Assembly: GCF_017301335.1 (NCBI RefSeq)
Contig: NZ_CP071247.1
Span: forward strand, 3,472,001 to 3,536,000
Reading direction: 5' to 3'
DNA from: Marinobacter salinisoli
Lineage (GTDB): Bacteria; Pseudomonadota; Gammaproteobacteria; Pseudomonadales; Oleiphilaceae
Length of the DNA: 64,000 nt
The notes below the pieces were generated by a model. That model saw nothing but the letters and a program-made list of their open reading frames with translations, was not told the origin of the DNA and did no database searches. The first letter of the stretch is position 1; every line of letters starts with the position of its first letter. The position numbers and the translations under genes are program-made. Shown here in pieces: positions 8,454 to 16,924 of the stretch.

Positions 8454-8738
8454 ATGTCTTTGAAGGATTCACTGATACAGAAACTTGAAACCCAGACAGA
8501 GCGCTGGAGCAAAGAAGTCGAAAGCCTGCGCGCGGATGCCGAGAAAAAGAAAGCATCGGCCCAGGACGAACAAGCCGAAGCGGAAATACAGAAAGAGTTC
8601 TCTGAGCAAATCCAGGGGCTGGAGGACCAGATCTCCTCGGCGAAGTCAAAGCTGGACGAACTCAAAGGCGCCAGCGAAAGCCAGCTGGAAAGCCTGAAGC
8701 AGAGCATCGAGGGCTGGCTGCCCGGCAGTAAAAGCTAG
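8454..8738 (+). CDS. small coiled-coil protein (94 aa)
   Basis: This 94-residue, highly charged, almost wholly helical protein begins MSLKDSLIQKLETQTERWSK. Heptad-like spacing of Leu and Ala in the middle suggests a single long coiled coil. There is no signal peptide or membrane segment, so it is presumably cytosolic. It resembles small coiled-coil proteins of unknown function that are common in marine gammaproteobacteria, but I cannot name the family. AGGAGG lies five bases before the ATG. It is flanked by terminators on both sides, so it is a single-gene unit. Two copies of GGGCGGCC about 30 bases apart sit just upstream (8405-8440) and may matter for control. Confidence 0.85.
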   Translation: MSLKDSLIQKLETQTERWSKEVESLRADAEKKKASAQDEQAEAEIQKEFSEQIQGLEDQISSAKSKLDELKGASESQLESLKQSIEGWLPGSKS

Positions 8739-8765
8739 CCAAGAGCCCTGGTAACGACCAAAAGA

Positions 8766-8801
8766 AAAGGCACCGTGGCCACAGCCACGGTGCCTTTTTT
8801 C
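8766..8801 (+). terminator. terminator between the convergent coiled-coil and OmpA-like genes
   Basis: A perfect stem AAAGGCACCGTGG / CCACGGTGCCTTT with loop CCACAG is followed by T residues on the plus strand and preceded by A residues. It can therefore serve both converging genes. Confidence 0.92.
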
Positions 8802-8825
8802 CGGCTTACTGCCAGCTACCGCAAT

Positions 8826-9482
8826 TTACTGCATTGGCACCAGCGTCAGCTCCACCCGACGGTTCTGCTCACGACCGGCCGGAGTGTCATTGGACGCCAC
8901 GGGGTAGCGCTCACCATAGCCTACAGCGCGGGTGCGCTGCGGCTGAATACCGCGATTCATCAGGAAGTCACGCACAGACGAGGCACGACGCTCACTGAGC
9001 AGCTGATTGTAGCTCTGGGAACCGGAGCTGTCGGTGTGGCCCGCGATCTGGATGCTGGTCTTGTCGAACTCCTGCAGAACCAGACCAACGGAATCCAGCG
9101 TGTCTACGAAAGACGGCTTGATAGAAGATTGGTTCAGATCGAAGGTAATGTTACCCGGCATGATCAGTTCGATCTGATCGCCGTTACGCACTACGCGAAC
9201 ACCCGAGCCTTCCAGCTTGCGACGCAGTTCAGCTTCCTGCTTGTCCATGTAGTAACCGATACCGCCACCAATAGCCGCACCACCGGCTGCGCCAATCAGC
9301 GCACCCTTACCACGATCGCTCTTGCTGGAAGTTGCCGCACCAATAGCCGCACCACCCAACGCACCAATAATACTGCCTGTAGTCGCGCTGGAGGTTTTCT
9401 CCTCACCGGTGTAGGGGTCGTAAGTCATACACCCGCTCAACCCCATCGTTGCAACCGCAAACGCAAGAACCGTTTTTTTCAC
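8826..9482 (-). CDS. OmpA-family outer-membrane lipoprotein with glycine zippers (YiaD-like)
   Basis: The 218 residues start with a lipoprotein signal peptide ending in the lipobox MGLSGC (Cys at about 18). Two glycine-zipper stretches follow (SIIGALGGAAIGAA and GALIGAAGGAAIGGGIGYY), a pattern of membrane-associating segments. The C-terminal half is an OmpA/MotB peptidoglycan-binding domain: ITFDLNQSSIKPSF, IAGHTDSSGSQSYN, LLSERRASSVRDFL, AVGYGERYPVASN and EQNRRVEL, with the Asp and Arg that hold meso-diaminopimelate. Overall it matches E. coli YiaD in size and order. It probably tethers the outer membrane to peptidoglycan. An upstream alpha/beta hydrolase gene on the same strand is 20 bp away. 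Confidence 0.93.
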   Translation of the reverse strand: MKKTVLAFAVATMGLSGCMTYDPYTGEEKTSSATTGSIIGALGGAAIGAATSSKSDRGKGALIGAAGGAAIGGGIGYYMDKQEAELRRKLEGSGVRVVRNGDQIELIMPGNITFDLNQSSIKPSFVDTLDSVGLVLQEFDKTSIQIAGHTDSSGSQSYNQLLSERRASSVRDFLMNRGIQPQRTRAVGYGERYPVASNDTPAGREQNRRVELTLVPMQ

Positions 9483-9502
9483 AGCATTCTCCTCTGTAAC
9501 GT

Positions 9503-10531
9503 TTATGCCCGACCCGCTGCCGCTTCGACCTTGGCGGTCGCTTCGCCGACAAAGGTGTCGATGATTGTATTGAAAACCGTTGACTGTAAATCCTGGGCTT
9601 CATTCACTAGATGATGACGCCCATCACGGATTCTCAGTTCCTCTACCGAGGCAAATTTATTCCGGACGATGCGAAGATTGTGCTGCCAATCCACCGTCAG
9701 GTCCTTCTCGCCCTGAATCACCGTAACCGGAAAGTTGACCGGCCGCGCTGATTCGATCTTGGGAATCCATAGCCGCAACGCGCTGACCCAGTCGACGTGA
9801 ACCGCACGGGCCTGAAGCGGATCGTGTTCCCGCAGAAATTTCAGAAACCGGGAGTTTCCGCTGTTGGTTGAGAATGCCCGCCGCCATCGGCTGATGAAAG
9901 GCTTCATCACGCTGTGCAGCACTTTGGCGCCCAACCACCCCGTCGGCCTGACCAGCGGCGCCAGAAGCACCACTTTCTTGAAGGCCGAGGTCTCTTCCGT
10001 GTGGTAATTGGACAGCAGGTAGTCGATCAGGATGGCGCCGCCGGTACTCTGTCCGACGGCAAACCACGGCCCGGGCACCTTGTCCTGCACCTGCTCCATC
10101 ACCCGCGTCAGCACGTCTTGATATTCAGCGAAGCTGCCGATTGCTGCCTGCGCTCCGCTGGACAGACCGTGCCCTGGCTGGTCATACGCCAGCACATCCA
10201 GGCCCGCCCCCAGGCAACGCTCGATCAACTGGCTGTATAGGCCAACATGATCAAAGTACCCGTGAAAGATGAACACCGTGCCCCGCTTGGGCAAGGATTC
10301 CGGCAGCCGGTAGTAATGCACCATGACCTGATGAGGCCCGGCCTCAACGTATCCCTGGTGATAACCGACTTCCGGATGTTCCACCCAGAGATCCAGTCCG
10401 TAAAAACGGCAGTAAGCGACCATTTCTGCGCTCAGCGTGTCCGCCACGTCCGGATCGAAAGGGTTTAATCTTTCGAGCAGGGACCCCCTGTCCCAGTCCG
10501 GAATTTCTATGGTATCTGTTTTCCAGTACAC
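9503..10531 (-). CDS. alpha/beta hydrolase, lysophospholipase-like (serine aminopeptidase S33 family)
   Basis: This 342-residue cytosolic hydrolase has the oxyanion strand VFIFHGYFDHVG, the stretch VLAYDQPGHGLSSG, and the nucleophile elbow in FAVGQSTGGAIL (Ser in GQSTG). The likely acid lies in VIQGEKDLTVDW and the catalytic His in RDGRHHLVNEAQD. This order is that of monoglyceride lipase and PldB-type lysophospholipases, so a lipid ester substrate is likely but unproven. The frame opens with GTG at 10531, and no upstream ATG fits. The TGA is 20 bp before the OmpA-like gene. The gene is divergent from another alpha/beta hydrolase at 10610. Confidence 0.88.
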   Translation of the reverse strand: MYWKTDTIEIPDWDRGSLLERLNPFDPDVADTLSAEMVAYCRFYGLDLWVEHPEVGYHQGYVEAGPHQVMVHYYRLPESLPKRGTVFIFHGYFDHVGLYSQLIERCLGAGLDVLAYDQPGHGLSSGAQAAIGSFAEYQDVLTRVMEQVQDKVPGPWFAVGQSTGGAILIDYLLSNYHTEETSAFKKVVLLAPLVRPTGWLGAKVLHSVMKPFISRWRRAFSTNSGNSRFLKFLREHDPLQARAVHVDWVSALRLWIPKIESARPVNFPVTVIQGEKDLTVDWQHNLRIVRNKFASVEELRIRDGRHHLVNEAQDLQSTVFNTIIDTFVGEATAKVEAAAGRA

Positions 10532-10609
10532 GTAGAGTTAAACGCCTGTCATGAATGTTTATTCGCTTCTCTAACTACAATCCTAACGTATAGCGAGGAC
10601 AGAACACAG

Positions 10610-11503
10610 ATGTTGCAACACCTTCTTGAGAGCGGCCTGCGCCAGACCATGACACGACTTGTGCGCCCCCTGCTCCACCCGGCTATCCCGTTATCCTTGC
10701 AGCGCACACTGGTGGCACAGGCTTACCGCAGTTCAGTCCCGCCACGAGACTGCGTCTTTCACGAAGCAACGCTTGGCGGTATGCCAATCACTCGGGCCAG
10801 TTGCGGCGGCAGTAAAGCAGGTACCCTCGTGTATCTGCACGGTGGCGGCTTCGTCTTTGGCTCCGACACCACCCATCGCGGCATTATCGGTCACCTCGCC
10901 AAAACCAGTGGCTGCGAGGTAATCGCACCAGACTACCGACTCGCCCCGGAGCACCCGTTTCCGGCGGCCCTGGAGGATGCCGAAGCGGTTTATAAAGCAC
11001 TGCTGGATGACGGTGTAAAAGCGGACCAGATTGCCCTTGCGGGGGACTCCGCCGGCGCGGGGTTGAGCATCTCCCTGGCGATGAAACTGCGGGATCAAAA
11101 CGTGCCCCTGCCGTCGTCCCTCACCTTGTTTTCACCTTTGGTGGATCTGACTCACCAACAGATGTACGTGCCGGAAAACGAGCCCGTTCTGCAAGCACGC
11201 TGGCTGGAGCGCAACGCGCGCCACTATGGTGGCAACGAGCCACTGACCAATCCGCTGATCTCGCCCATTTTCGGTGACTTGAGCGGGCTGCCGCCTCTGC
11301 TGATCCAGGTAGGCAGCGATGAAATCCTGCTCAATGATGCGCAGCGCCTAGCCAACAAAGCCAAGCGGCAGGATGTGCCAACCACACTGGAAATCTTCAA
11401 TAGCCTCTGGCACGTGTTCCAGATTCACGCCGGCCAGCTGACCCGTGCCACCGAAGCGCTGCAAGGCGCCGGTGCTCACATCAAATGCCATCTGGCAAAC
11501 TGA
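10610..11503 (+). CDS. alpha/beta hydrolase fold-3 esterase (hormone-sensitive-lipase family)
   Basis: This 297-residue esterase has the HSL-family oxyanion motif in [11 protein letters not shown] and the typical [17 protein letters not shown] block. The nucleophile elbow is [12 protein letters not shown] (Ser in GDSAG). The Asp is in [15 protein letters not shown] and the His in [12 protein letters not shown]. Family members hydrolyse short to medium acyl esters in the cytosol. The C-terminus overlaps the convergent GIY-YIG gene by 23 bases. Its divergent neighbour at 10531 is an unrelated hydrolase subfamily. Confidence 0.92.
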   Translation: MLQHLLESGLRQTMTRLVRPLLHPAIPLSLQRTLVAQAYRSSVPPRDCVFHEATLGGMPITRASCGGSKAGTLVYLHGGGFVFGSDTTHRGIIGHLAKTSGCEVIAPDYRLAPEHPFPAALEDAEAVYKALLDDGVKADQIALAGDSAGAGLSISLAMKLRDQNVPLPSSLTLFSPLVDLTHQQMYVPENEPVLQARWLERNARHYGGNEPLTNPLISPIFGDLSGLPPLLIQVGSDEILLNDAQRLANKAKRQDVPTTLEIFNSLWHVFQIHAGQLTRATEALQGAGAHIKCHLAN

Positions 11504-11759
11504 TGTCCCCGCGCACCAGCGCCTCTTTGCGCGCCTTCGGCCACTGTTTGATATGCCATTCAAGGCGGGAGGCGCGGCTCCGGTCGCCCACCTCGGTCTG
11601 AAACACCAGCCGCAGTGGTCCCTTGCCTCTGAGGCTACGGGCGCCTTTATTGCCTCCCCCCTGATGTTCCGCCAGCCGTCGCGCCACATCGGTGGTAATA
11701 CCGGTATAGAGCGTGCCTTTACCGGTGCGGATCATGTAAATGCTCCACTCAGGATTCAT
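11481..11759 (-). CDS. GIY-YIG nuclease-superfamily protein (UPF0213/YhbQ-like)
   Basis: This 92-residue single-domain protein starts at the ATG at 11759. The GIY-YIG signature appears as WSIYMIRTG followed by [20 protein letters not shown], with the conserved Arg and His of the family and [15 protein letters not shown] after it. Such YhbQ-like proteins are small putative DNA structure-specific nucleases; no cellular role is firmly established. A longer frame from 11819 exists but would overlap the DMT transporter more deeply, so the shorter start is chosen. It overlaps the end of that gene by eleven bases and is probably translated from the same message. Confidence 0.9.
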   Translation of the reverse strand: MNPEWSIYMIRTGKGTLYTGITTDVARRLAEHQGGGNKGARSLRGKGPLRLVFQTEVGDRSRASRLEWHIKQWPKARKEALVRGDISLPDGI

Positions 11760-12657
11760 GAGCCAGTCGCTGTTTCTGGGCAGATACTTTTCGTTGCTGA
11801 AGCCAGAGCCCGGCCACAATCATCACCAGGCCGACGTAGGTGGATGTGAGGATCTGCTCCCCCAGAATCAGGTAGATGAACACCAGAGACAAAAACGGTG
11901 AAATGAAAATCAGGTTGCTGACCTTCGACGTGTTTTCCGCCTTTTTCATCGCGAAGGACCAGAGCACAAAGGCAATTCCCATTTCGAACGCCCCAACGTA
12001 CACGGCGGCCGCAACCGCTGGCCATGGCTGTAGCTGAACACCCTCGGAAACACCACAGATGAGGGCAATAACAGGCAAGGCAAAGAGGAAGTTCAGAAAC
12101 AGACCGACCACCGGATCGCGCTGATCCCGGGTAGCCAGAATCCAGTAGGAGGCCCAGATCAGTGTGCTGCCGAGGGCCAGACTGACGCCAACCGGGTCGG
12201 AGAAACTCAGCGACGTCACCGCACCCCGGGTGGCAATCACCACCACACCGGCATAGCACACCAGGCCGGCCAGTATGTCCACCCGACGGAGCTTGTGCCC
12301 CAGAAAAGGCACTGACAGGTACGTCAGCACCAGTGCCCAGGTGTAGTTCAGCGGCTGGGCCTCCTGGGCGGGCAAACGATCAAAGGCCGCGAACAACACG
12401 AGGTAGTACAGGCAGGGATTGATCAGCCCCATCAGAAACGACTGCAGGTATTGCCGTTTCCTGAGTTCAAACACCAGATGCCAGCGATTCTGAAAAACCA
12501 GTATGCCCGCCAGGACCAACACCGACGACGCGCAGGCGATCAACAGCAACTGGACCGGCGCCAGATCCCGCAGCGCCAGTTTGAATGCCGTCGCCACCGT
12601 CGACCACAACAGCACCGTGGCCAGCCCGAACAACATGGCCTGCTTCTGGTTTGTCAT
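11749..12657 (-). CDS. DMT-superfamily transporter (EamA family)
   Basis: This 302-residue protein has ten predicted membrane segments made from two EamA repeats (first: [19 protein letters not shown]; second from about residue 150: [19 protein letters not shown]). Such carriers export amino acids or other small metabolites from the cytoplasm. The YddG-like N-terminus hints at amino-acid export but does not fix the substrate. GGAGG lies ahead of the ATG. The gene is divergent from the TRAP-type binding protein and is followed by the overlapping GIY-YIG gene. Confidence 0.92.
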   Translation of the reverse strand: MTNQKQAMLFGLATVLLWSTVATAFKLALRDLAPVQLLLIACASSVLVLAGILVFQNRWHLVFELRKRQYLQSFLMGLINPCLYYLVLFAAFDRLPAQEAQPLNYTWALVLTYLSVPFLGHKLRRVDILAGLVCYAGVVVIATRGAVTSLSFSDPVGVSLALGSTLIWASYWILATRDQRDPVVGLFLNFLFALPVIALICGVSEGVQLQPWPAVAAAVYVGAFEMGIAFVLWSFAMKKAENTSKVSNLIFISPFLSLVFIYLILGEQILTSTYVGLVMIVAGLWLQQRKVSAQKQRLAHES

Positions 12658-12747
12658 ACGCGCTCCAAAAACCTCCAGGCAGCATGAACCTGCCCTAATA
12701 TGTTATTTTACCGCCCGTTCATTCACCCTGGCTCCGGAGACCGGGAC

Positions 12748-13845
12748 ATGCGCCCTCTGGCACTTTGCTTATCGCTGCTTACCACGTTGTTGCTGATTCT
12801 GGCCGGCTGTTCCGAAAGCCAGGACTCCTCGAACGCTGAGGCGACCCCGGAAGCGACACCGCCGGAGTATCCGGTGACCTGGCGGTTTGCGCTGGAAGAA
12901 ATCGAGGGCAGTGTACAACATGCCTATGCCGTGGCCCTAAAAGAGCAGGTGGAAGCGCTGTCCGACGGTAAGGTTGAGCTTGAGGTGTTTCCCTATGGTT
13001 CGCTGGGCACCTCCATTCAGCTGACCGAGCTGGTTCGTAACGGATCCGTGAACCTGGCCTTCGCCTCGCCGGGCCACCTGGCCAACCAAATTCCGGAAGT
13101 GGGCATTTTCAATCTCCACTACCTGTTCCCCGATGACGAACAAACGGTCCGCGAATTGCTGACCAGTCCGGAACTGGTGGGCAAGTTTGAACCGCCCTAC
13201 GAAAAGCACAATCTCAAGCTTCTTTCGTTCGTACCGGAAGGCTGGATGGCCTGGACTGCCAACAAGGCGCTGAGATCACCGGCCGATTTCCAGGGCATTC
13301 GATTCAGAACCATGACCTCAGATATGGCGGCTGAGTCATTCCGGGTGTACGGCGCCGAACCCAAACAGACACCATTCTCGCAAGTCTACAACGACCTCCA
13401 GCTGCGCAAGACCGATGGCCAGACCAACCCCATCTTTGCCATCGAGGAAATGAATTTCTACGAAGTGCAGAGCACCCTGACGGTGGCTCGCCCGGCCCAG
13501 TTCATTTCATCGGTGGTAACCAATCCAGAGTGGTTCGACGCCCTTCCGGAGAACCAGAAAGCGTGGCTTGAGTCCGCGCTCGAGGAAGTGGCCGAGACCA
13601 CATGGCAAATCCAGAAAGAACTCAATCAGGTTCGACTGGAACGCATGCTGGAAATTGCGCAGATCAAGGTGGTCCAGCTCACAGAGGAAGAGCGCGCCGC
13701 TTTTGCCAAAGCCAGTGCGCCGGCCCGACAGGCGTACGTGGATTCGGCAGGCGAATTCGGAGCCGACATGCTCCGCTGGTTAAGCCAGACTGGCAACACC
13801 TTTGAAAGCCAGACGCCGGAGTCAGCCAGCCAGAACGGGAGCTGA
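12748..13845 (+). CDS. TRAP-transporter substrate-binding lipoprotein (DctP family), orphan
   Basis: Starting at the ATG at 12748 (GGAGA eight bases upstream) gives 365 residues with a lipoprotein signal peptide ending in LILAGC. The mature part has the DctP fold: VTWRFALEEIEGS, LSDGKVELEVFPYGSLG, GSVNLAFASPGHLANQIPE, the substrate-contacting Arg in FQGIRFRTMTS, and FYEVQSTLTVARPAQFIS. These proteins capture organic acids for DctQM-type permeases. No dctQ or dctM lies in this window, so it must work with a permease elsewhere or in sensing. Being a lipoprotein rather than free in the periplasm is less usual. It overlaps the convergent MscS gene by 24 bases. Confidence 0.9.
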   Translation: MRPLALCLSLLTTLLLILAGCSESQDSSNAEATPEATPPEYPVTWRFALEEIEGSVQHAYAVALKEQVEALSDGKVELEVFPYGSLGTSIQLTELVRNGSVNLAFASPGHLANQIPEVGIFNLHYLFPDDEQTVRELLTSPELVGKFEPPYEKHNLKLLSFVPEGWMAWTANKALRSPADFQGIRFRTMTSDMAAESFRVYGAEPKQTPFSQVYNDLQLRKTDGQTNPIFAIEEMNFYEVQSTLTVARPAQFISSVVTNPEWFDALPENQKAWLESALEEVAETTWQIQKELNQVRLERMLEIAQIKVVQLTEEERAAFAKASAPARQAYVDSAGEFGADMLRWLSQTGNTFESQTPESASQNGS

Positions 13846-14631
13846 TATGAACCTCACGCCTTCCTTCGCCAGCACCCTGGCACCCCGGGCGGTCAGGTCA
13901 CTGACATAGCGGAACTGTTCCTTGGGCTCGAGAGGATAGGCCTTAAGGCGATAGAGCATACCCCAGGGCTCGTTTTCAACCACCACCACAATCGGCTGCC
14001 AGGTACGAGTAAAGGGGCTGGTGAAGGCCACGTCCCGCAGCAACTCCAGCACCTGATCGACATCGTGGTTGGGCTCCAGATGAAACTTGGCCACGCACAT
14101 CAGACGGTCGGTGCCATCGTTGCCGTTGGCCAGCAGCGCATTCCAGAGCTTAAGGTGCGGCACCAGAACGACAGAATCGTCGGGAGTGATAATCTCGGCC
14201 GCCCGCGCCCCGATTGAGCGAACCTCGCCGTAATGGTCATCAACCTGTATCCAGTCCCCGGGCCGATAGGGCATCTCGTACAGGGTGACAATGCCGGCGA
14301 TCAAACTGTTCACGTAGTCCTTGAACGCAAAGCCCAGAACCAACCCCAGCGCCCCGAATATGGCAACCATGTTCTCAAATGAGGGCTCGACGAGAATCGG
14401 CACCACAACAATAATGGTGGCGGCGATAATCAGCAGACGAAGCAACGGCACCGAGGCCAGCAAATACAGCCTGGGCTTGCCACTGAGCCGGGACGCCAGT
14501 GCCGGCAGCAGTTTCTGTACCAGAAAAATCAACACCGACGCAATCAACACCACGAGCAACGCTTCCAGCAATTCCTCGGATGTAATCGTTGCGAAAACCT
14601 TTTTCACCTCCAAGTTTTCCATACCGCCCAC
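13822..14631 (-). CDS. MscS-family small-conductance mechanosensitive channel
   Basis: This 269-residue inner-membrane protein has three hydrophobic segments. The Gly/Ala-rich pore helix (VAIFGALGLVLGFAFKDYVN) is followed by the MscS beta-domain block LYEMPYRPGDWIQVDD and the conserved VRSIGARAAEIITPDD. Such channels open under membrane tension to release solutes on osmotic down-shock. The ATG at 14631 is used, and MENLEV at 14622 is an equally good start. The preceding gene on this strand, a large unknown protein, ends two bases upstream, so the two are coupled. Confidence 0.93.
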   Translation of the reverse strand: MGGMENLEVKKVFATITSEELLEALLVVLIASVLIFLVQKLLPALASRLSGKPRLYLLASVPLLRLLIIAATIIVVVPILVEPSFENMVAIFGALGLVLGFAFKDYVNSLIAGIVTLYEMPYRPGDWIQVDDHYGEVRSIGARAAEIITPDDSVVLVPHLKLWNALLANGNDGTDRLMCVAKFHLEPNHDVDQVLELLRDVAFTSPFTRTWQPIVVVVENEPWGMLYRLKAYPLEPKEQFRYVSDLTARGARVLAKEGVRFISAPVLAG

Positions 14632-14633
14632 CG

Positions 14634-15899
14634 TTAAAAGCCGTCTACCGGAAAGCCCCAGCTCTGCAAATGGCGCCGGATATCGGGGTAGCCAAGATCC
14701 GTGACGTGCCAGCGGTTGCCCGCATCGCTGTAGCGAATGATGTCCGCCCGCTGCAAAAGCGCGACGGCATGTGTCAAATCGTGTTTTGATATCCCGACAA
14801 CAAGGAACAGCGAATCCTCGTCAAGCCCGTCGTGCAGTAACAGTGCATGAAGAACCAGCCCCAGAGCACGATCCCTGCTCTTCGGCATCGCCGGCAGGCT
14901 CAGCTTGTCCAGCGGCACCACCCAGCAACACGATGATGGGCTCTTTTCTGCTGAAGAGTCATCCTCCGACTCGTCATTACCCTCTTCCGGTTCCGCCCGA
15001 ATGGCGCTTCGCCACAGCGCCAGCGCCACGCCATGGTTGCCTCGGGATGCGGCAGCCAGCTCACTCAGGAACCCGCTGTGCTTGATTTTCTTGCCGTTGA
15101 GTTTATCCCGGGTTGGTAACACATACAGTCCATCGTCAGCCATCCGGGCGACCACTGGTTCTTCGTCGTTATCACCGGACAGGTATTCCAGCCAATGGCC
15201 CAAATAGCTGGCGCTGAGCGGAGCTGGCGTACAGGGCGCAGCCGGCAGGTCCGGGGCATAACTGGCCCAAAACTGCCAGCACCAGCTGGAGCACCCCACC
15301 ACTCCCTGGCCGGCGGTGTCTGCCGCGATGCGGCGAAACAGCTCACGCACGAGGGCCAGCCCCTGCATGTGTCGCAGCCAGAAATCCGCCAACTCCGGGA
15401 TCACCCAGGGCCGCGACAAGTCTTGCTCATTCCACCACTCGATCGCGTCTGCATCGCTCATCAACAGGTTTTTCGGTGGCGTGATCACCCAGCCGGCCGA
15501 CGCATCTGTGTCAGTATCGAGATCCAGCCAGGACCAGCGCACCAGCGCCTCGCGCACGCCGGAAAACGGCGGCGCCACAAGAAACGAGACATTGCGCGGA
15601 TTTGGAACGTCGTTTTTCTGGCGCCAGAGCAGATCCGCCAGCGTGGCGGCGAGAGCCGAGAAATCCGGGTCAGGCGCGACGGCATTACGGTCGGATTCGG
15701 ACAGTTCGGGAAGATCGTCCAGGCTCTGAAACGGTTGTTCGTTGCGGGACACGCCGCCCCGGAGCTGAACCGAGATATGGCGCACGGCATCTTTGACCGA
15801 TCGGCGCACCGACAATTCCGGAAACTCCCACTGATCGATGGGAATCAGGCCGCCAGGCAGGCAGGGTGTCTCGGAAGATGAATCGGGCTTTTCCGTCAA
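14634..15899 (-). CDS. hypothetical protein with C-terminal winged-helix-like segment (421 aa)
   Basis: I do not recognise this family. A TTG at 15899 is the preferred start. AGGAGG stands seven bases before it, and starting there avoids overlapping the stop of rlmJ, which the longer frame (15950) would do. The protein is soluble-looking, acidic and Trp-rich. It has a mid-section resembling the lid/sensor part of an ATPase-like fold (PWVIPELADFWLRHMQGL, then GVVGCSSWCWQFW) but no P-loop. The last 90 residues (DRALGLVLHALLLHDGL, ISKHDLTHAVALLQRADII, then WHVTDLGYPDIRRHL) look like a winged helix. It lies between rlmJ and an MscS channel whose start is two bases downstream, so a role linked to that channel is possible. 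Confidence 0.82.
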   Translation of the reverse strand: MTEKPDSSSETPCLPGGLIPIDQWEFPELSVRRSVKDAVRHISVQLRGGVSRNEQPFQSLDDLPELSESDRNAVAPDPDFSALAATLADLLWRQKNDVPNPRNVSFLVAPPFSGVREALVRWSWLDLDTDTDASAGWVITPPKNLLMSDADAIEWWNEQDLSRPWVIPELADFWLRHMQGLALVRELFRRIAADTAGQGVVGCSSWCWQFWASYAPDLPAAPCTPAPLSASYLGHWLEYLSGDNDEEPVVARMADDGLYVLPTRDKLNGKKIKHSGFLSELAAASRGNHGVALALWRSAIRAEPEEGNDESEDDSSAEKSPSSCCWVVPLDKLSLPAMPKSRDRALGLVLHALLLHDGLDEDSLFLVVGISKHDLTHAVALLQRADIIRYSDAGNRWHVTDLGYPDIRRHLQSWGFPVDGF

Positions 15900-15931
15900 G
15901 CAAATGCCTCCTGAATCATCAGACGGCCTGG

Positions 15932-16771
15932 CTATTCGGGAACCAGCCACTCCAGCTGGTGATCGGCGCCAAGCGCATCGGCGGAACTCACCTCGTCCAT
16001 CATCACCGACAGACGTTCAGACAGCCCCCAAGGTGGATTGATCATCAGCATACCGGATCCGATCATCCCTCGCTCAGGCGGCTGTAGCAGACGCACCTCA
16101 CTGCGCAGTACCTTGCGTACCGGCCCCTGCTGAACAGCATCCAACAGACCCTGTTGAAGGCCGCTGGTGAGAATGGGGTACCAGATAAGATAGACGCCAT
16201 GCCGGCACTTCTTCCAGCTTTTCGCCAGCGTCGAGGCAACGTCCTGGTAATCGGACTTGATCTCATAGGAGGGGTCCAGCAGTACCAGTAGCCTCGGTTG
16301 CCGGGGCGGAAGCTGTTTTAACAGCCCCTTCAGGCCGTCCTCCTGTCTGACCCGAACACCCTCGGCCCTGGCCCAGTCACTGAGCTGGGCCCCCTCGGCG
16401 GGGTGCAACTCGAAAGCCGTGAACGTATCGGCAGGGCGCAGGAAATGCGCAAACCACGCCGGCGACCCCGGATAGCGGCTCAGCTCGGTGCTGGATGGAT
16501 TATAGTCGGCCAACACCTCCAGCATGGGTTGCCAGTCCGGTGACCGAAGCCGGTCGCGGACCGACCAAATTCGGCGTACACCGCTGTCTGCTTCGGCGGT
16601 TTTCCGGGCCCGGTCACTGTCCAGGTCGTACACGGCACTACCGGCGTGGGTGTCGATGCAGGCGATACCGGAGGGTTTGGCCTGCATCATCGACAGCACC
16701 AATGTCAGGGCGGCGTGTTTCTGAACGTCGGCAAAATTGCCGGCGTGGAAGGCGTGCAGGTAACTCAGCAT
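15932..16771 (-). CDS. rlmJ: 23S rRNA (adenine-2030 N6)-methyltransferase
   Basis: The start at 16771 gives 279 residues, matching E. coli RlmJ (280), and begins MLSYLHAFHAGNFADVQKH as that family does. The longer upstream frame is not homologous-looking. The SAM site is IACIDTHAGSAVYDL and the catalytic motif is LLDPSYEIKSDY (DPPY-type, here with Ser in place of the second Pro). WYPI and LLMINPPWGLS-like residues close to the C-terminus (MLMINPPWGLSE) complete the family pattern. The enzyme methylates A2030 of 23S rRNA. It is divergent from the MFS gene. Confidence 0.96.
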   Translation of the reverse strand: MLSYLHAFHAGNFADVQKHAALTLVLSMMQAKPSGIACIDTHAGSAVYDLDSDRARKTAEADSGVRRIWSVRDRLRSPDWQPMLEVLADYNPSSTELSRYPGSPAWFAHFLRPADTFTAFELHPAEGAQLSDWARAEGVRVRQEDGLKGLLKQLPPRQPRLLVLLDPSYEIKSDYQDVASTLAKSWKKCRHGVYLIWYPILTSGLQQGLLDAVQQGPVRKVLRSEVRLLQPPERGMIGSGMLMINPPWGLSERLSVMMDEVSSADALGADHQLEWLVPE

Positions 16772-16924
16772 GGGAGGCTCCGGCTCTGGCATATTCGGGT
16801 GGCTCAGGCTAGCACCCTCCCTCGCGCCTGAACAGACTGGAAAAACAACGCGACGGTACAAACTGCCCGGCGCGGTTGTTACCCTTACTAACCGACTTAT
16901 CTCAAGACCTGCAGGAAGCCCGCC

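Noticed and set aside
8775..9614. Plus-strand open frame of 279 codons
   Set aside because: It lies across the well-supported OmpA-like lipoprotein gene on the other strand and reads as its antisense; composition (many Thr, Arg, Gln) is not protein-like.
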